The notes: generated from the sequence alone by a model not told the origin. A stretch of 15,792 nucleotides of DNA from Saccharimonas sp963542675 (GCA_963542675.1 CAUTXC010000022.1:1-15792); one strand, 5' to 3'. Positions 7,547 to 14,708 are shown, numbered from the stretch's first letter. Made by a program: numbers and translations.

Positions 7547-8662
7547 TTACGCTTGGTTTTCGATGGCGCTAAAGAGATCATCCTCGATATTCTTGCGTGG
7601 CTTGCGCTCAGCTGGCTGGCTTGCTGCTGTCTCAATATCAAGCTCAAAGCCCGTAAGGCGGCTCGCCAAGCGAACATTCTGCCCACTACGACCAATCGCG
7701 ATCGACTGCTGGTCTTCCGTCACATACACCTTGGCGTGCTTGTGCTCGCGGTCAATCTCGACCCGCACTACCTCGGCAGGGCTGAGAGCGTTGCGAATGT
7801 ACGTATCGGTGTTTTCGTCGTACATAATGATGTCGATCTTTTCTTGATCGCCAATTTCATTAACAACGGCATTGACCCGTGTGCCATGCCCACCAACAAA
7901 AGTACCAACCGGGTCGATCCCTGGCACAGTACTCAGAACAGCCAGCTTAGTGCGGCGACCTGCTTCGCGTGCGATCCCCTTAATCTCAACTGCCCCTGTC
8001 TCGAGCTCTGGCACCTCCTGGCGGAAGAGATACTCAATGAAGGCTTCGTTGCCACGGCTCAGGATAAGCTGTGGACCACGATTGTCGCGTTCAATGTCCT
8101 TGATAAATACTTTAATGCGACTGCCTGGCACATAGCGCTCACCTTGGATCTGTTCGCTTTGCGGCAAGATGCCGGTTGCCTTGCCCAGCTCAACCCGCAC
8201 AACGCGCGGCTCAACTCGCTGGACGATACCTGTCACAACCGTACCAATCTTGTCTTCGAACTCTGCAAGCACCACCTCGCGCTCAGCTTCGCGCAAGCGC
8301 TGCAACACCACCTGCTTGGCAGTCTGGGCTGCCACGCGGCCAAAGCTCGTCACATTATGCACTTCCTCAACGGTACCGCCCAGCTCGGCATTGGGGTTTG
8401 TCACCCGTGCTTCTTCTAGGCTGATCTCTGTCGATGGGAAGTTAACTTCCTCAACGATCTCACGAATGACGAACACCTTGGCGGTGCCGTCGTTGAGGTT
8501 AAGTTCTGCCCGGACGTTTTGGTCGCGCTCGCCATTATCGCGGCGCCAAGCGGCAGCAATTGCTTGCTCGATCACACCGAGGACAGTTTCCTCGGGCAAG
8601 TTCTTTTCGTCTGCGATTGTGCGCAAGGCCAGTGCGAGCTGCTTGATATTCAGGTCTTCCAT
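7547..8662 (-). CDS. nusA: Transcription termination/antitermination factor NusA
   Basis: This 371-residue protein has the NusA N-terminal RNA-polymerase-binding domain (1-125), an S1 domain (about 137-202) and two KH domains with the VGGHGTRV (256-263) and IGRSGQNVRLA (323-333) signatures. It ends about 25 residues after KH2, so it lacks the C-terminal acidic repeats of proteobacterial NusA, as in Firmicutes-type proteins. AAAGGAG lies 8 nt before the ATG. Unlike the usual rimP-nusA-infB arrangement, the gene stands alone: its own promoter lies at 8720-8748, a terminator follows, and infB is absent. The leader contains a terminator-like hairpin (8684-8706), a possible autoregulatory site. 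Confidence 0.97.
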   Translation of the reverse strand: MEDLNIKQLALALRTIADEKNLPEETVLGVIEQAIAAAWRRDNGERDQNVRAELNLNDGTAKVFVIREIVEEVNFPSTEISLEEARVTNPNAELGGTVEEVHNVTSFGRVAAQTAKQVVLQRLREAEREVVLAEFEDKIGTVVTGIVQRVEPRVVRVELGKATGILPQSEQIQGERYVPGSRIKVFIKDIERDNRGPQLILSRGNEAFIEYLFRQEVPELETGAVEIKGIAREAGRRTKLAVLSTVPGIDPVGTFVGGHGTRVNAVVNEIGDQEKIDIIMYDENTDTYIRNALSPAEVVRVEIDREHKHAKVYVTEDQQSIAIGRSGQNVRLASRLTGFELDIETAASQPAERKPRKNIEDDLFSAIENQA

Positions 8663-8683
8663 ATTACATTACTCCTTTCTATG

Positions 8684-8706
8684 AAAAACTCCGACCTGCC
8701 GGCCGG
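8684..8706 (-). promoter_or_regulatory. Terminator-like (attenuator) hairpin in the nusA leader
   Basis: On the minus strand CCGGCC (8706-8701), loop GGCA, GGTCGG (8696-8691) forms a 6-bp stem with one G-U pair, followed by AG and five T (8688-8684). It lies downstream of the predicted nusA transcription start (near 8713) and upstream of the Shine-Dalgarno site, so every transcript from that promoter must pass it. The RNA would be only about 30 nt long at the U tract, near the lower limit for intrinsic termination. Confidence 0.5.
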
Positions 8707-8719
8707 ATATCTACCCACC

Positions 8720-8748
8720 AGTGTAGCGAATAGCGCGAAGGATGTCAA
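8720..8748 (-). promoter_or_regulatory. Sigma70-type promoter of nusA
   Basis: On the minus strand a consensus TTGACA (8748-8743) and TACACT (8725-8720) are separated by exactly 17 nt. The predicted start near 8713 gives a leader of about 50 nt. Confidence 0.85.
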
Positions 8749-8766
8749 ATGGAATGGCGGGGGTTC

Positions 8767-9402
8767 TTATTCAACAATCGTCAACATATCACGGAGTTCA
8801 GCTATAACCCATCGTGCATACCTAGCAGCGGGTGAGCCAGCAAAGGTTACTCCATTGCCTGTCACCGTAAAGAGCGGTACGTCGTTCGCTCCATCGCCCA
8901 CGACCAAGCAGTCACCCAGCGAGACCTGCTGCTCGGCAGCTAGCTGACGGAGTTGTTCTACCTTGGCCGCCGCATCGTTATCTGGTGCATCAATCTGGCA
9001 CAGCATGTCTTGATCATCAAAGATGAAATGATTGCTCGCGCGCCAAAGTGCGACGCCAAGTTGCTCTGCTACCATGCTTACCAAGATATCCATCGCACCA
9101 GAATTGACAGCCACGCGGTAACCTCGCGCTTGAAGCGCTGCAACGACCATCTGGGCGTGCGGCATGTAGGTATATTGGCTGAGGATGCGCCGCACCACCA
9201 CGCGGCGACAGTCGCCCCGTTGCCGATACCGCTGCAACAACCAGGCTTGGCCTTCGGCATCAGTTATCTCGCCTTGAGCAGCACGCGCCATCAAGGCAGC
9301 ATCTTCTTCTGGTGTGATGCCCATGGCGAGATTGAGATTGCGCCAAGAGTTGTCGCAAATCAAGGTGTGATTGAGGTCGAATACAATAAGCTTTGGCTGC
9401 AT
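8767..9402 (-). CDS. HAD-superfamily (SerB/HAD-IB-like) protein with altered motif I
   Basis: This is a 211-residue cytoplasmic protein of the haloacid dehalogenase fold. Motif I reads FDLNHTL: the nucleophile D9 is present, but the second acidic residue two positions later (usual DxDxT) is Asn11. Motif II is VNSGAM (S101), motif III probably K147, and motif IV GDGANDVPLF (D170, D174). Residues about 15-75 form the helical cap expected of type C1 HADs. Phosphoserine phosphatase is the nearest well-known relative, but the substrate cannot be assigned and the Asn may reduce hydrolysis. The ATG at 9402 shares its last-base overlap with the stop of the upstream nuclease gene (TAATG), with GGGAG 10 nt upstream, so it is translationally coupled. 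An open frame extends to 9429 but only into the upstream gene. Confidence 0.8.
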   Translation of the reverse strand: MQPKLIVFDLNHTLICDNSWRNLNLAMGITPEEDAALMARAAQGEITDAEGQAWLLQRYRQRGDCRRVVVRRILSQYTYMPHAQMVVAALQARGYRVAVNSGAMDILVSMVAEQLGVALWRASNHFIFDDQDMLCQIDAPDNDAAAKVEQLRQLAAEQQVSLGDCLVVGDGANDVPLFTVTGNGVTFAGSPAARYARWVIAELRDMLTIVE

Positions 9403-10079
9403 TAGCCAGGCACTCCCTGCCCAGGACACATAGCGAGGACGCGCTGCATGGCGGCTTTTTCGCCTGTGGTAACCCAGAGGTGATATTTACGTTTGACGGC
9501 AATTTGCCGGGCAACATACTGGCAGCGAAACGGCTTATGGCTGGGCAGCCACGTCGCAGCATCGCCATCACCCTTTTGCTGGTTGGCCGAGCCATCGACC
9601 GCCAGAAGCTCAAGTGGATCATTAGCAAGCTGTTGCCGCTGCTCGCTACTGAGCTGCTGTGCACCAGTTTGCCAAGCATTACTCAGAGCGACAACATGGT
9701 CAATCTGCACTGCAGTACTCGTGCCACTCCCTCGCTGGAAGGTGATACGCTTGCCTGTGTATGGGTCGTCGAGCTGGCCACTCGCTACCTTGCAATTACC
9801 ATTCACCACCGCCTGCTTGAGGTCGCGTGCGAGAATGATATTGCGCGTATCGCAGCCACTCGTCGTTGCCCAGCCCGCGCCAAATTGGCTCCGTGCATAC
9901 CCAGTCTTAGGTGCACGGCCCTTAACGGGTAATGCCTCCAGTGCTACTAGCGCCTCGCCATTACCCTGTGGCGAGTGGCTCGATTGCGCTAACTGCCACG
10001 CTGCATATATCGCGAGCGCAACAATGACAATACCAGCGAGCAAAAACATCGTTATGGCGCGGCGACGGCGATATTCCAT
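9402..10079 (-). CDS. Secreted or membrane-anchored HNH nuclease (GmrSD_C/DUF1524-like)
   Basis: This 225-residue protein begins MEYRRRR, followed by a hydrophobic helix (about 9-30), so the catalytic part is placed outside the membrane. The catalytic region shows the family pattern: QIDHVVALSNAW (D127, H128), NDPLELLAV (153-161) and N166...K169-G-D171 followed by WLP. Cys76, Cys96, Cys186 and Cys218 could form disulfides, as in extracellular members. Such proteins are non-specific or DNA-directed His-Me finger nucleases. The start at 10079 is chosen because an extended -10 box lies 6 nt upstream (leaderless); upstream in-frame ATG and TTG codons lie within that promoter. The coupled downstream gene encodes the HAD protein. 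A role in taking nucleotides or DNA from the surroundings is inferred from location and lifestyle; defence or competition are alternatives. Confidence 0.85.
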   Translation of the reverse strand: MEYRRRRAITMFLLAGIVIVALAIYAAWQLAQSSHSPQGNGEALVALEALPVKGRAPKTGYARSQFGAGWATTSGCDTRNIILARDLKQAVVNGNCKVASGQLDDPYTGKRITFQRGSGTSTAVQIDHVVALSNAWQTGAQQLSSEQRQQLANDPLELLAVDGSANQQKGDGDAATWLPSHKPFRCQYVARQIAVKRKYHLWVTTGEKAAMQRVLAMCPGQGVPG

Positions 10080-10085
10080 AATCAT

Positions 10086-10094
10086 ATCATAGCA
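10086..10094 (-). promoter_or_regulatory. Extended -10 promoter of the HNH nuclease gene, leaderless
   Basis: On the minus strand TGC-TATGAT (10094-10086) is an extended -10 element with six nucleotides before the ATG at 10079, so transcription should begin at the A of the start codon. No -35 box at normal distance and no Shine-Dalgarno site are visible. Confidence 0.5.
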
Positions 10095-10106
10095 TAGAGT
10101 CAATTT

Positions 10107-10136
10107 TTGGTAGGCTCATGCACATTCCGGTATACT
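10107..10136 (+). promoter_or_regulatory. Promoter of the M1 aminopeptidase gene, leaderless
   Basis: TTGGTA (10107-10112) and TATACT (10131-10136) are separated by 18 nt. The -10 box ends six nucleotides before the ATG at 10143, which places the start of transcription on the first base of the coding region. There is no Shine-Dalgarno site. It is divergent from the nuclease promoter at 10086-10094; only 63 bp lie between the two start codons. Confidence 0.65.
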
Positions 10137-10142
10137 AGTTTT

Positions 10143-12668
10143 ATGCAACAGGTTACTCATCTCATCGACTTTTTTATACCAACTCACTATCAGCTGGTAC
10201 TGGATATCAATCGCCAGCAGCGGCACTTTGCAGGGCACGTGACGATCACTGGCGAGACGACGCAGGCTGATACGCCAATTAAGCTCCACGCCAAAGACCT
10301 CACGATCACCAGCGCAACGATCGACGGCCAGCCAGCCTCTGTGGAGCATAATAAGGACGAGATCTCGCTACACCTGCCAACGCTGAGTGCTGGCACTCAT
10401 ACCATTACTCTCGCGTATGAAGCAGCAATTACTGACTCACTCCATGGTCTCTACCCCTGTTATTATCAGCACGACGGTGTGAAGAAAGAATTGCTTATGA
10501 CGCAGTTTGAGAGTCATCATGCGCGCGAGGTATTCCCTTGTATTGATGAGCCTGCCGCCAAAGCGACCTTCGACATAACCGTTACAACTGAGCCGGGCAT
10601 CACGGTGCTTGGCAATATGCCCGTCCAGTCGCAGCAGGAAGCAGATGGTCGGCTCACCACTACCTTTACCCAAACGCCGCGCATGAGTACCTACCTCGTG
10701 GCTCTCGTGATGGGCGAGTTGCAGCACATCACTGGTCAGACGAAAGACGGCGTAGAGGTATCCGTCTGGGCTACGCCAGCGCAGGCTCCTGCGAGCCTTG
10801 ATTTCGCTCTTGAGCATGCCATCCGCTCAATTGAGTTCTTTAATGAATACTTCGACACGCCCTACCCTTTACCGAAATCCGATCACGTTGCAGTACCAGA
10901 CTTTAGCAGCGGTGCAATGGAGAACTGGGGGCTCATCACCTACCGTGAATCTGCCCTGCTAGCCGATCCAACCACGACGACCATCGCCGATAAGCAATAT
11001 ATTGCCACCGTCATTAGTCACGAGCTCAGTCACCAGTGGTTTGGTAACCTCGTCACGATGAAGTGGTGGGATAACCTCTGGCTCAACGAGAGCTTTGCCA
11101 ACATGATGGAATATCTGGCGGTCGATGCCATCCACCCCGAGTGGCATATGTGGACAGATTTTTGCAACCACGAGGGTGCGCTGGCCTTTGGCCGTGATGC
11201 GATTGATGGCGTGCAGCCCGTCCAAACAGCTGTTCATCATCCGGATGAAATTAGCACGCTCTTTGACGGGGCGATTGTCTATGCTAAGGGTGGTCGTCTC
11301 CTCTATATGCTCATGCATTGGCTGGGCGAAGACGCCTTTCGCACTGGTTTGCAAGCATACTTTGCTACCCATGCCTATGGCAATGCCGAGGGTGATGACC
11401 TATGGCACGCGTTGAGCCAAGCCAGCGGGCGCGATGTTGCTGCACTTATGAACCACTGGATCCGCACTCCTGGCTACCCAGTTGTCACAGCTTCGCTCAG
11501 CAGTTCGCAGTTAGTACTCGAGCAGCAGCGCTTCTTTATTGGCCCACACGCGGCCGATGATACTACTTGGCAGATCCCCCTCCATAGCTCATCACCAGCT
11601 ATTCCGGCACTACTCACCACGCAGCGCACAGTAGTAGAGCACAGTCTGGACGAGCCAGTCCTTCTTAATCATGGCAACGTCTCGCACTTCATTACACAGT
11701 ATGATGACACACTGTTAGAGCGTTTGCTTGGCCAAGTGCGGCACGGTGAGCTATCTGTCGTCGATCGCTCACTCTTACTCACCCAACAGCTGTTACTGGC
11801 TCGGAGTGGTCGCGTATCGAGCGCCAGCTTACTCACCCTCCTCGACGCTTACCGCAATGAGACAGACGAGCATGTCTGGAGCGTAATGTCGTCAGTGGTT
11901 GCCCACCTCAAGCTTTTTGTCGAGCCACGTAGTGCTGCCGAGCAGGCACTGCGGCAGTTCGTGGGCCAGCTTGCCCAGCAGAGTTATGATCGCCTTGGCT
12001 GGAGTGCACGCCCTGGTGAGCCTGAGAACGACACCAAGCTGCGATCGACGATTATCGCGCACATGCTCTACAGCGAGCAACCCGCGGTGATTGCTGAGGC
12101 GCAGCAGCGCTATGCAGCGGGCGGCCTATTGGCTCTCGATAGCGAGCTACGCAGCCTGATTGCCAGTAGCGTTGTCCGCCACAGCCAGCAGCCTCAGCAA
12201 CTAATTGATGAGCTTCTGGCACACTATCGGGCAACTGCCAGTAGTGACCTGCGTCAAGACATCGCCAGTGCCGTGACGAGTACGCGTGACGCCGCAAGTA
12301 TTCGCAAGCTCCTTGCTCTCATGATGGATACCGAGACAGTTCGCACCCAAGATACCGTCTTTTGGTTTGTTTACTTGCTGCGCAACCGCGACGCACGCGA
12401 CGCTACGTGGCAATGGCTGCAAGATAATTGGCCATGGGTCGAAGAGCACTTCGGCAGCGACAAGAGCTTCGACTACTTCCCACGCTATGCCGGCAACATC
12501 CTCGCTTCGCGCCAGCAGCTGAGTGAGTATCAGCGTTTCTTTGCACCACTGCGCAATGAGCCAGCCCTCACCCGCGTGATTGATATGGGCATTACAGACA
12601 TCACCGCCCGCGTTGAGCTCATCGAGCGCGATGGCCCAGCGGTTGTGGCAGCACTCACGAAGGTGTAG
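10143..12668 (+). CDS. pepN: M1 family aminopeptidase (PepN / ERAP-like)
   Basis: This 841-residue zinc aminopeptidase removes N-terminal residues from peptides. Residues 1-190 are the beta-rich N-terminal domain. The exopeptidase motif GAMEN is at 257-261, HELSHQWFGN at 293-302 (zinc ligands H293 and H297, catalytic E294), the third ligand in NESF (E316), and the transition-state Tyr380 in VYAKGG. Residues about 500-841 match the helical ERAP1_C-type domain in position and composition, as in Lactococcus and Streptomyces PepN rather than E. coli PepN. There is no signal peptide, so it is probably cytoplasmic and completes peptide breakdown after ATP-dependent proteases or peptide import. The start at 10143 is preferred over the open frame back to 10107, because that extension crosses the promoter. 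It is monocistronic, with a weak terminator at 12697-12714. Confidence 0.95.
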   Translation: MQQVTHLIDFFIPTHYQLVLDINRQQRHFAGHVTITGETTQADTPIKLHAKDLTITSATIDGQPASVEHNKDEISLHLPTLSAGTHTITLAYEAAITDSLHGLYPCYYQHDGVKKELLMTQFESHHAREVFPCIDEPAAKATFDITVTTEPGITVLGNMPVQSQQEADGRLTTTFTQTPRMSTYLVALVMGELQHITGQTKDGVEVSVWATPAQAPASLDFALEHAIRSIEFFNEYFDTPYPLPKSDHVAVPDFSSGAMENWGLITYRESALLADPTTTTIADKQYIATVISHELSHQWFGNLVTMKWWDNLWLNESFANMMEYLAVDAIHPEWHMWTDFCNHEGALAFGRDAIDGVQPVQTAVHHPDEISTLFDGAIVYAKGGRLLYMLMHWLGEDAFRTGLQAYFATHAYGNAEGDDLWHALSQASGRDVAALMNHWIRTPGYPVVTASLSSSQLVLEQQRFFIGPHAADDTTWQIPLHSSSPAIPALLTTQRTVVEHSLDEPVLLNHGNVSHFITQYDDTLLERLLGQVRHGELSVVDRSLLLTQQLLLARSGRVSSASLLTLLDAYRNETDEHVWSVMSSVVAHLKLFVEPRSAAEQALRQFVGQLAQQSYDRLGWSARPGEPENDTKLRSTIIAHMLYSEQPAVIAEAQQRYAAGGLLALDSELRSLIASSVVRHSQQPQQLIDELLAHYRATASSDLRQDIASAVTSTRDAASIRKLLALMMDTETVRTQDTVFWFVYLLRNRDARDATWQWLQDNWPWVEEHFGSDKSFDYFPRYAGNILASRQQLSEYQRFFAPLRNEPALTRVIDMGITDITARVELIERDGPAVVAALTKV

Positions 12669-12696
12669 CGAGACGCGAACCGTGCTCTTGCATTTC

Positions 12697-12714
12697 CCAG
12701 TACTATTGGTTTTT
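12697..12714 (+). terminator. Weak terminator after pepN
   Basis: CCAGT-ACT-ATTGG forms a 5-bp stem (one G-U) and is followed directly by five T. It lies about 30 nt after the pepN stop. Longer arms CTTGCA (12687-12692) and TGCAAG (12720-12725) flank it and could make a competing larger structure. Confidence 0.45.
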
Positions 12715-12781
12715 ACCGGTGCAAGCTAATCTGCTAGAAAACAGAGAGCTCTTGTGCTCTACCGAGTGAAGCAGTAAGAAG

Positions 12782-12793
12782 GTGCGATCGCAC
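12782..12793. repeat. 12-bp perfect palindrome GTGCGATCGCAC
   Basis: This palindrome sits in the 169-bp gap between the convergent pepN and rnhB genes, beyond the rnhB terminator. It contains the octamer GCGATCGC. No promoter is next to it, so it is not an obvious operator; it may be part of the 3' ends of the two transcripts or chance. Confidence 0.3.
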
Positions 12794-12795
12794 AG

Positions 12796-12819
12796 AAAAA
12801 GCCATAGATCTATGTAGCT
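12796..12819 (-). terminator. Terminator of the rnhB fusion gene
   Basis: On the minus strand AGC-TA-CATA-GATC-TATG-GCT folds into a hairpin with a two-base bulge and is followed by a run of T (12800-12796). It lies about 20 nt after the stop codon at 12838. Confidence 0.55.
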
Positions 12820-12837
12820 TAAGTCACAAAACCATCA

Positions 12838-13812
12838 CTACTCAACAACTTCAATCCGCACTACCCGCGGTGGGCTGCCACTAGTAGCAATCGCAATGAG
12901 CTGGAGATTCATAGTGGTGATGTGCTCGTGGTGTGCATAGAACCGCGCGGCATAGTGCATTTGGTTGCGCTTCTTACGGGTAATCGCTGCGAGGCCATCA
13001 CCTGCATAGTCATCCGTGCGATGCTTCACTTCAGCAAAATACAGCGTATCACCATGCTGCGAAATAATATCGATCTCACAATATTTTGTCCGCCAGTTGC
13101 GCGCCACAATCTGATGGCCGCGCTGCTGCAAGGCGGCTGCCGCAGCTGATTCGCCAGCATGGCCACGTGTGGTTGGTGTATCAGACTGCTGCGTGGTGTG
13201 TGCTTGGTCTACTGGGTGGGGGCTATCATTATGGTAGTGCTGGAGCGGTTTGAAGCTGAGCCGATGTAGCGGTGTCACTCCATGGGTGGCAATCGCCGCT
13301 CGATGCTGTGCCGTACCATAGCCAGCATGTGTCGCAAAGCCATAGCCAGGGTAAAGCACATCTTGCGCAGCCATATATTGGTCGCGCGCTACCTTGGCGA
13401 TGATCGATGCCGCCGAGACACTCGGCACCAATGCATCTGCCTTAGGCAGCATCGTGACGTACCGCTCTAATGCCGTCCCAGCCAAGAAATTCACCTTACC
13501 GTCAATCACAATCTCGGTGAGCGCAATAGCTTGCTCGCGGCATTGCTGCTGCACCGCCTCCACCGCGCGCCGCGTTGCCAGGCGGAGGGCCTCGCTCATC
13601 CCTACGTCGTCCAACTCCGCTGCACTCACCCAGCCAAGCGCGTACGCCGCCGCCTGCTCTTGAATGACTTGAGCAAGGGCTTCGCGGCGCTTTTTCGTCA
13701 ATTTCTTGCTGTCGTCTAGCCCATCGATCGCCGCACCACCCAGCACCACTGCGCCAACCACTAATGGCCCCGCCCATGGCCCACGCCCAACTTCGTCAAT
13801 CCCAAGTATCAT
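12838..13812 (-). CDS. rnhB: Fusion of ribonuclease HII and a YraN/UPF0102 nuclease-like domain
   Basis: This 324-residue protein has two enzymes in one chain. Residues 1-195 are RNase HII, with DEVGRGPWAGP (D6, E7), VIDGKVNF (D104) and KADALVPSVSAASIIAKV (D126) giving the complete four-acid active site that cuts RNA in RNA-DNA hybrids. Residues about 196-215 are a polar linker rich in His, Thr, Gln and Pro. Residues 216-324 match UPF0102: GHAGE (217-221), CEIDII (E246, D248) and EVK (E261, K263), a restriction-endonuclease-like fold with the acidic residues intact. The two genes are often neighbours in bacteria, so a fusion is functionally sensible for repair or restart of replication forks. 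No Shine-Dalgarno site is clear at the ATG. Confidence 0.93.
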   Translation of the reverse strand: MILGIDEVGRGPWAGPLVVGAVVLGGAAIDGLDDSKKLTKKRREALAQVIQEQAAAYALGWVSAAELDDVGMSEALRLATRRAVEAVQQQCREQAIALTEIVIDGKVNFLAGTALERYVTMLPKADALVPSVSAASIIAKVARDQYMAAQDVLYPGYGFATHAGYGTAQHRAAIATHGVTPLHRLSFKPLQHYHNDSPHPVDQAHTTQQSDTPTTRGHAGESAAAAALQQRGHQIVARNWRTKYCEIDIISQHGDTLYFAEVKHRTDDYAGDGLAAITRKKRNQMHYAARFYAHHEHITTMNLQLIAIATSGSPPRVVRIEVVE

Positions 13813-13842
13813 ACTATGATTGTCTCATATTTTATGGCACCA

Positions 13843-13872
13843 TGTATACCACCGAGCTATAGGCTAGTCCAA
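13843..13872 (-). promoter_or_regulatory. Probable promoter of the rnhB fusion gene
   Basis: On the minus strand TTGGAC (13872-13867) and TATACA (13848-13843) are separated by 18 nt. The predicted start near 13836 gives a leader of about 24 nt without a clear Shine-Dalgarno site. Confidence 0.55.
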
Positions 13873-13951
13873 TGCTACACTATATGATGTATAATATACA
13901 ACTCCTATCTCTGTTTTTGTTCGCTTCTCTTGCTGATTTGTCTATTTTCTG

Positions 13952-13980
13952 TTGCGAGAGCGTAGCTAATCAATTACAAT
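13952..13980 (+). promoter_or_regulatory. Promoter of the small lipoprotein-like gene
   Basis: TTGCGA (13952-13957) and TACAAT (13975-13980) are separated by exactly 17 nt. The predicted start near 13987 coincides with a small hairpin, AAGCC-TTC-GGCTT (13987-13999), so the mRNA would begin with a 5' stem-loop, which often protects transcripts. AGGAGGAG (14021-14028) follows as ribosome site. The rest of the 13813-14038 gap shows no gene. Confidence 0.6.
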
Positions 13981-14038
13981 CAGGGCAAGCCTTCGGCTTA
14001 GCAACTATTACTTCATCACAAGGAGGAGCATAACAAGA

Positions 14039-14380
14039 ATGCTTTGGCACACGCTTTTTGCTACCGGAATGTTTGCCTGTGCCATTGCTGGATGCGCTGG
14101 CGTCCCTACTAAGCCAGTTGCAGCAGTGCCAGTGCATACCATAGAGCCACACGAGGTGTGCACACACCAACACCATACGGGTGCATATACGCTTGATAAG
14201 AGCAATCCATACGGATGGTCGTGCTACAATCTGGCCTACTCGATATCGCTCTTCTCGGGCTTCACCTTCACGCCCAAGGGCAGCCTCAATATGCAGGCAT
14301 ATTGCACAGCTCGCCACCATGGCATGCGCGCCGTTGTGAACCGCCAGCAAGCTCAGCCAACCTGGCAGTGTGCACCATAG
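14039..14380 (+). CDS. Small Cys- and His-rich lipoprotein-like secreted protein, unknown function
   Basis: I do not recognise this 113-residue protein. It begins with a hydrophobic signal-like segment ending AIAGC (C19), which fits a lipobox, although the N-region has no Lys or Arg, unusual for a lipoprotein signal. After C19 there are four cysteines (41, 62, 89, 111), enough for two disulfides, several His residues (HQHH at 43-46, RHH at 92-94) and aromatic stretches around 58-76. It is predicted to be a small folded envelope or secreted protein. A strong AGGAGGAG site lies 10 nt before the ATG and a promoter at 13952-13980. The downstream one-helix membrane protein starts 70 nt later and is probably cotranscribed. 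Both predictions rest on sequence features alone. Confidence 0.7.
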   Translation: MLWHTLFATGMFACAIAGCAGVPTKPVAAVPVHTIEPHEVCTHQHHTGAYTLDKSNPYGWSCYNLAYSISLFSGFTFTPKGSLNMQAYCTARHHGMRAVVNRQQAQPTWQCAP

Positions 14381-14450
14381 CACTCACCTACGCACAAGAT
14401 ACAACACCGAACTATACAGCATTAATACGAAAGGATTATCGGTATCTATT

Positions 14451-14660
14451 ATGGAAATCACTGGGTCAGCACCACTCCTCATACTAGCAGTCGCACTTAA
14501 CGTCGTGTATTTTATCTTGCTCGTCTGTGGCATCTGTTGGGTTATCCGGCAGGGTCGACGCACCAAGCAGATCAGGCGGCATGTGGCTGCGATTGATGAG
14601 AATCTCGAGGCAATTCGCGCCATCCTAGCCGAGCAAGCAGAATCTCGCAAGACAAAATAA
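14451..14660 (+). CDS. Small single-helix membrane protein, unknown function
   Basis: This is a 69-residue protein. Residues about 7-34 form one hydrophobic helix, followed by a basic patch (RQGRRTKQIRR) and a charged amphipathic helix (about 45-65) that would lie in the cytoplasm. An AAAGGA sequence lies 15 nt before the ATG, farther than usual. An open frame begins upstream at 14370, but that part overlaps the end of the previous gene and is not protein-like. It may form an operon with the lipoprotein-like gene before it, and a strong terminator follows. Function cannot be assigned; small proteins of this shape are often accessory subunits or assembly factors in membranes. Confidence 0.6.
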   Translation: MEITGSAPLLILAVALNVVYFILLVCGICWVIRQGRRTKQIRRHVAAIDENLEAIRAILAEQAESRKTK

Positions 14661-14683
14661 TAGCATCGGTACACGAAAGCATA

Positions 14684-14708
14684 AAAGCCACCCTCAAGCG
14701 GTGGCTTT
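14684..14708. terminator. Bidirectional terminator between convergent genes
   Basis: A perfect 9-bp stem, AAAGCCACC (14684-14692) and GGTGGCTTT (14700-14708), has a 7-nt loop. On the plus strand it is followed by ATTCTT; on the minus strand by TATG, with its T run partly in the stem. It lies 23 nt after the small membrane protein and 26 nt after the VanZ-like gene on the opposite strand, so it can end both transcripts. Confidence 0.8.

Noticed and set aside
7553..8419. Plus-strand 288-residue ORF opposite nusA
   Set aside because: Composition is that of an antisense frame; the minus strand carries unmistakable S1 and KH domains.
12740..12776. tRNA-like D-arm on the minus strand (CACTCGGTAGAGCAC)
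   Set aside because: It resembles a tRNA D-loop and stem, but no matching anticodon stem, T-arm (TTCGA) or acceptor stem follows, so no tRNA is called; the AGAGC/GCTCT hairpin explains the pairing.
13890..13895. Perfect TATAAT on the plus strand as promoter of the lipoprotein-like gene
   Set aside because: No -35 box or TGn extension fits at normal distance, and TTGCGA-N17-TACAAT closer to the gene is a better candidate.
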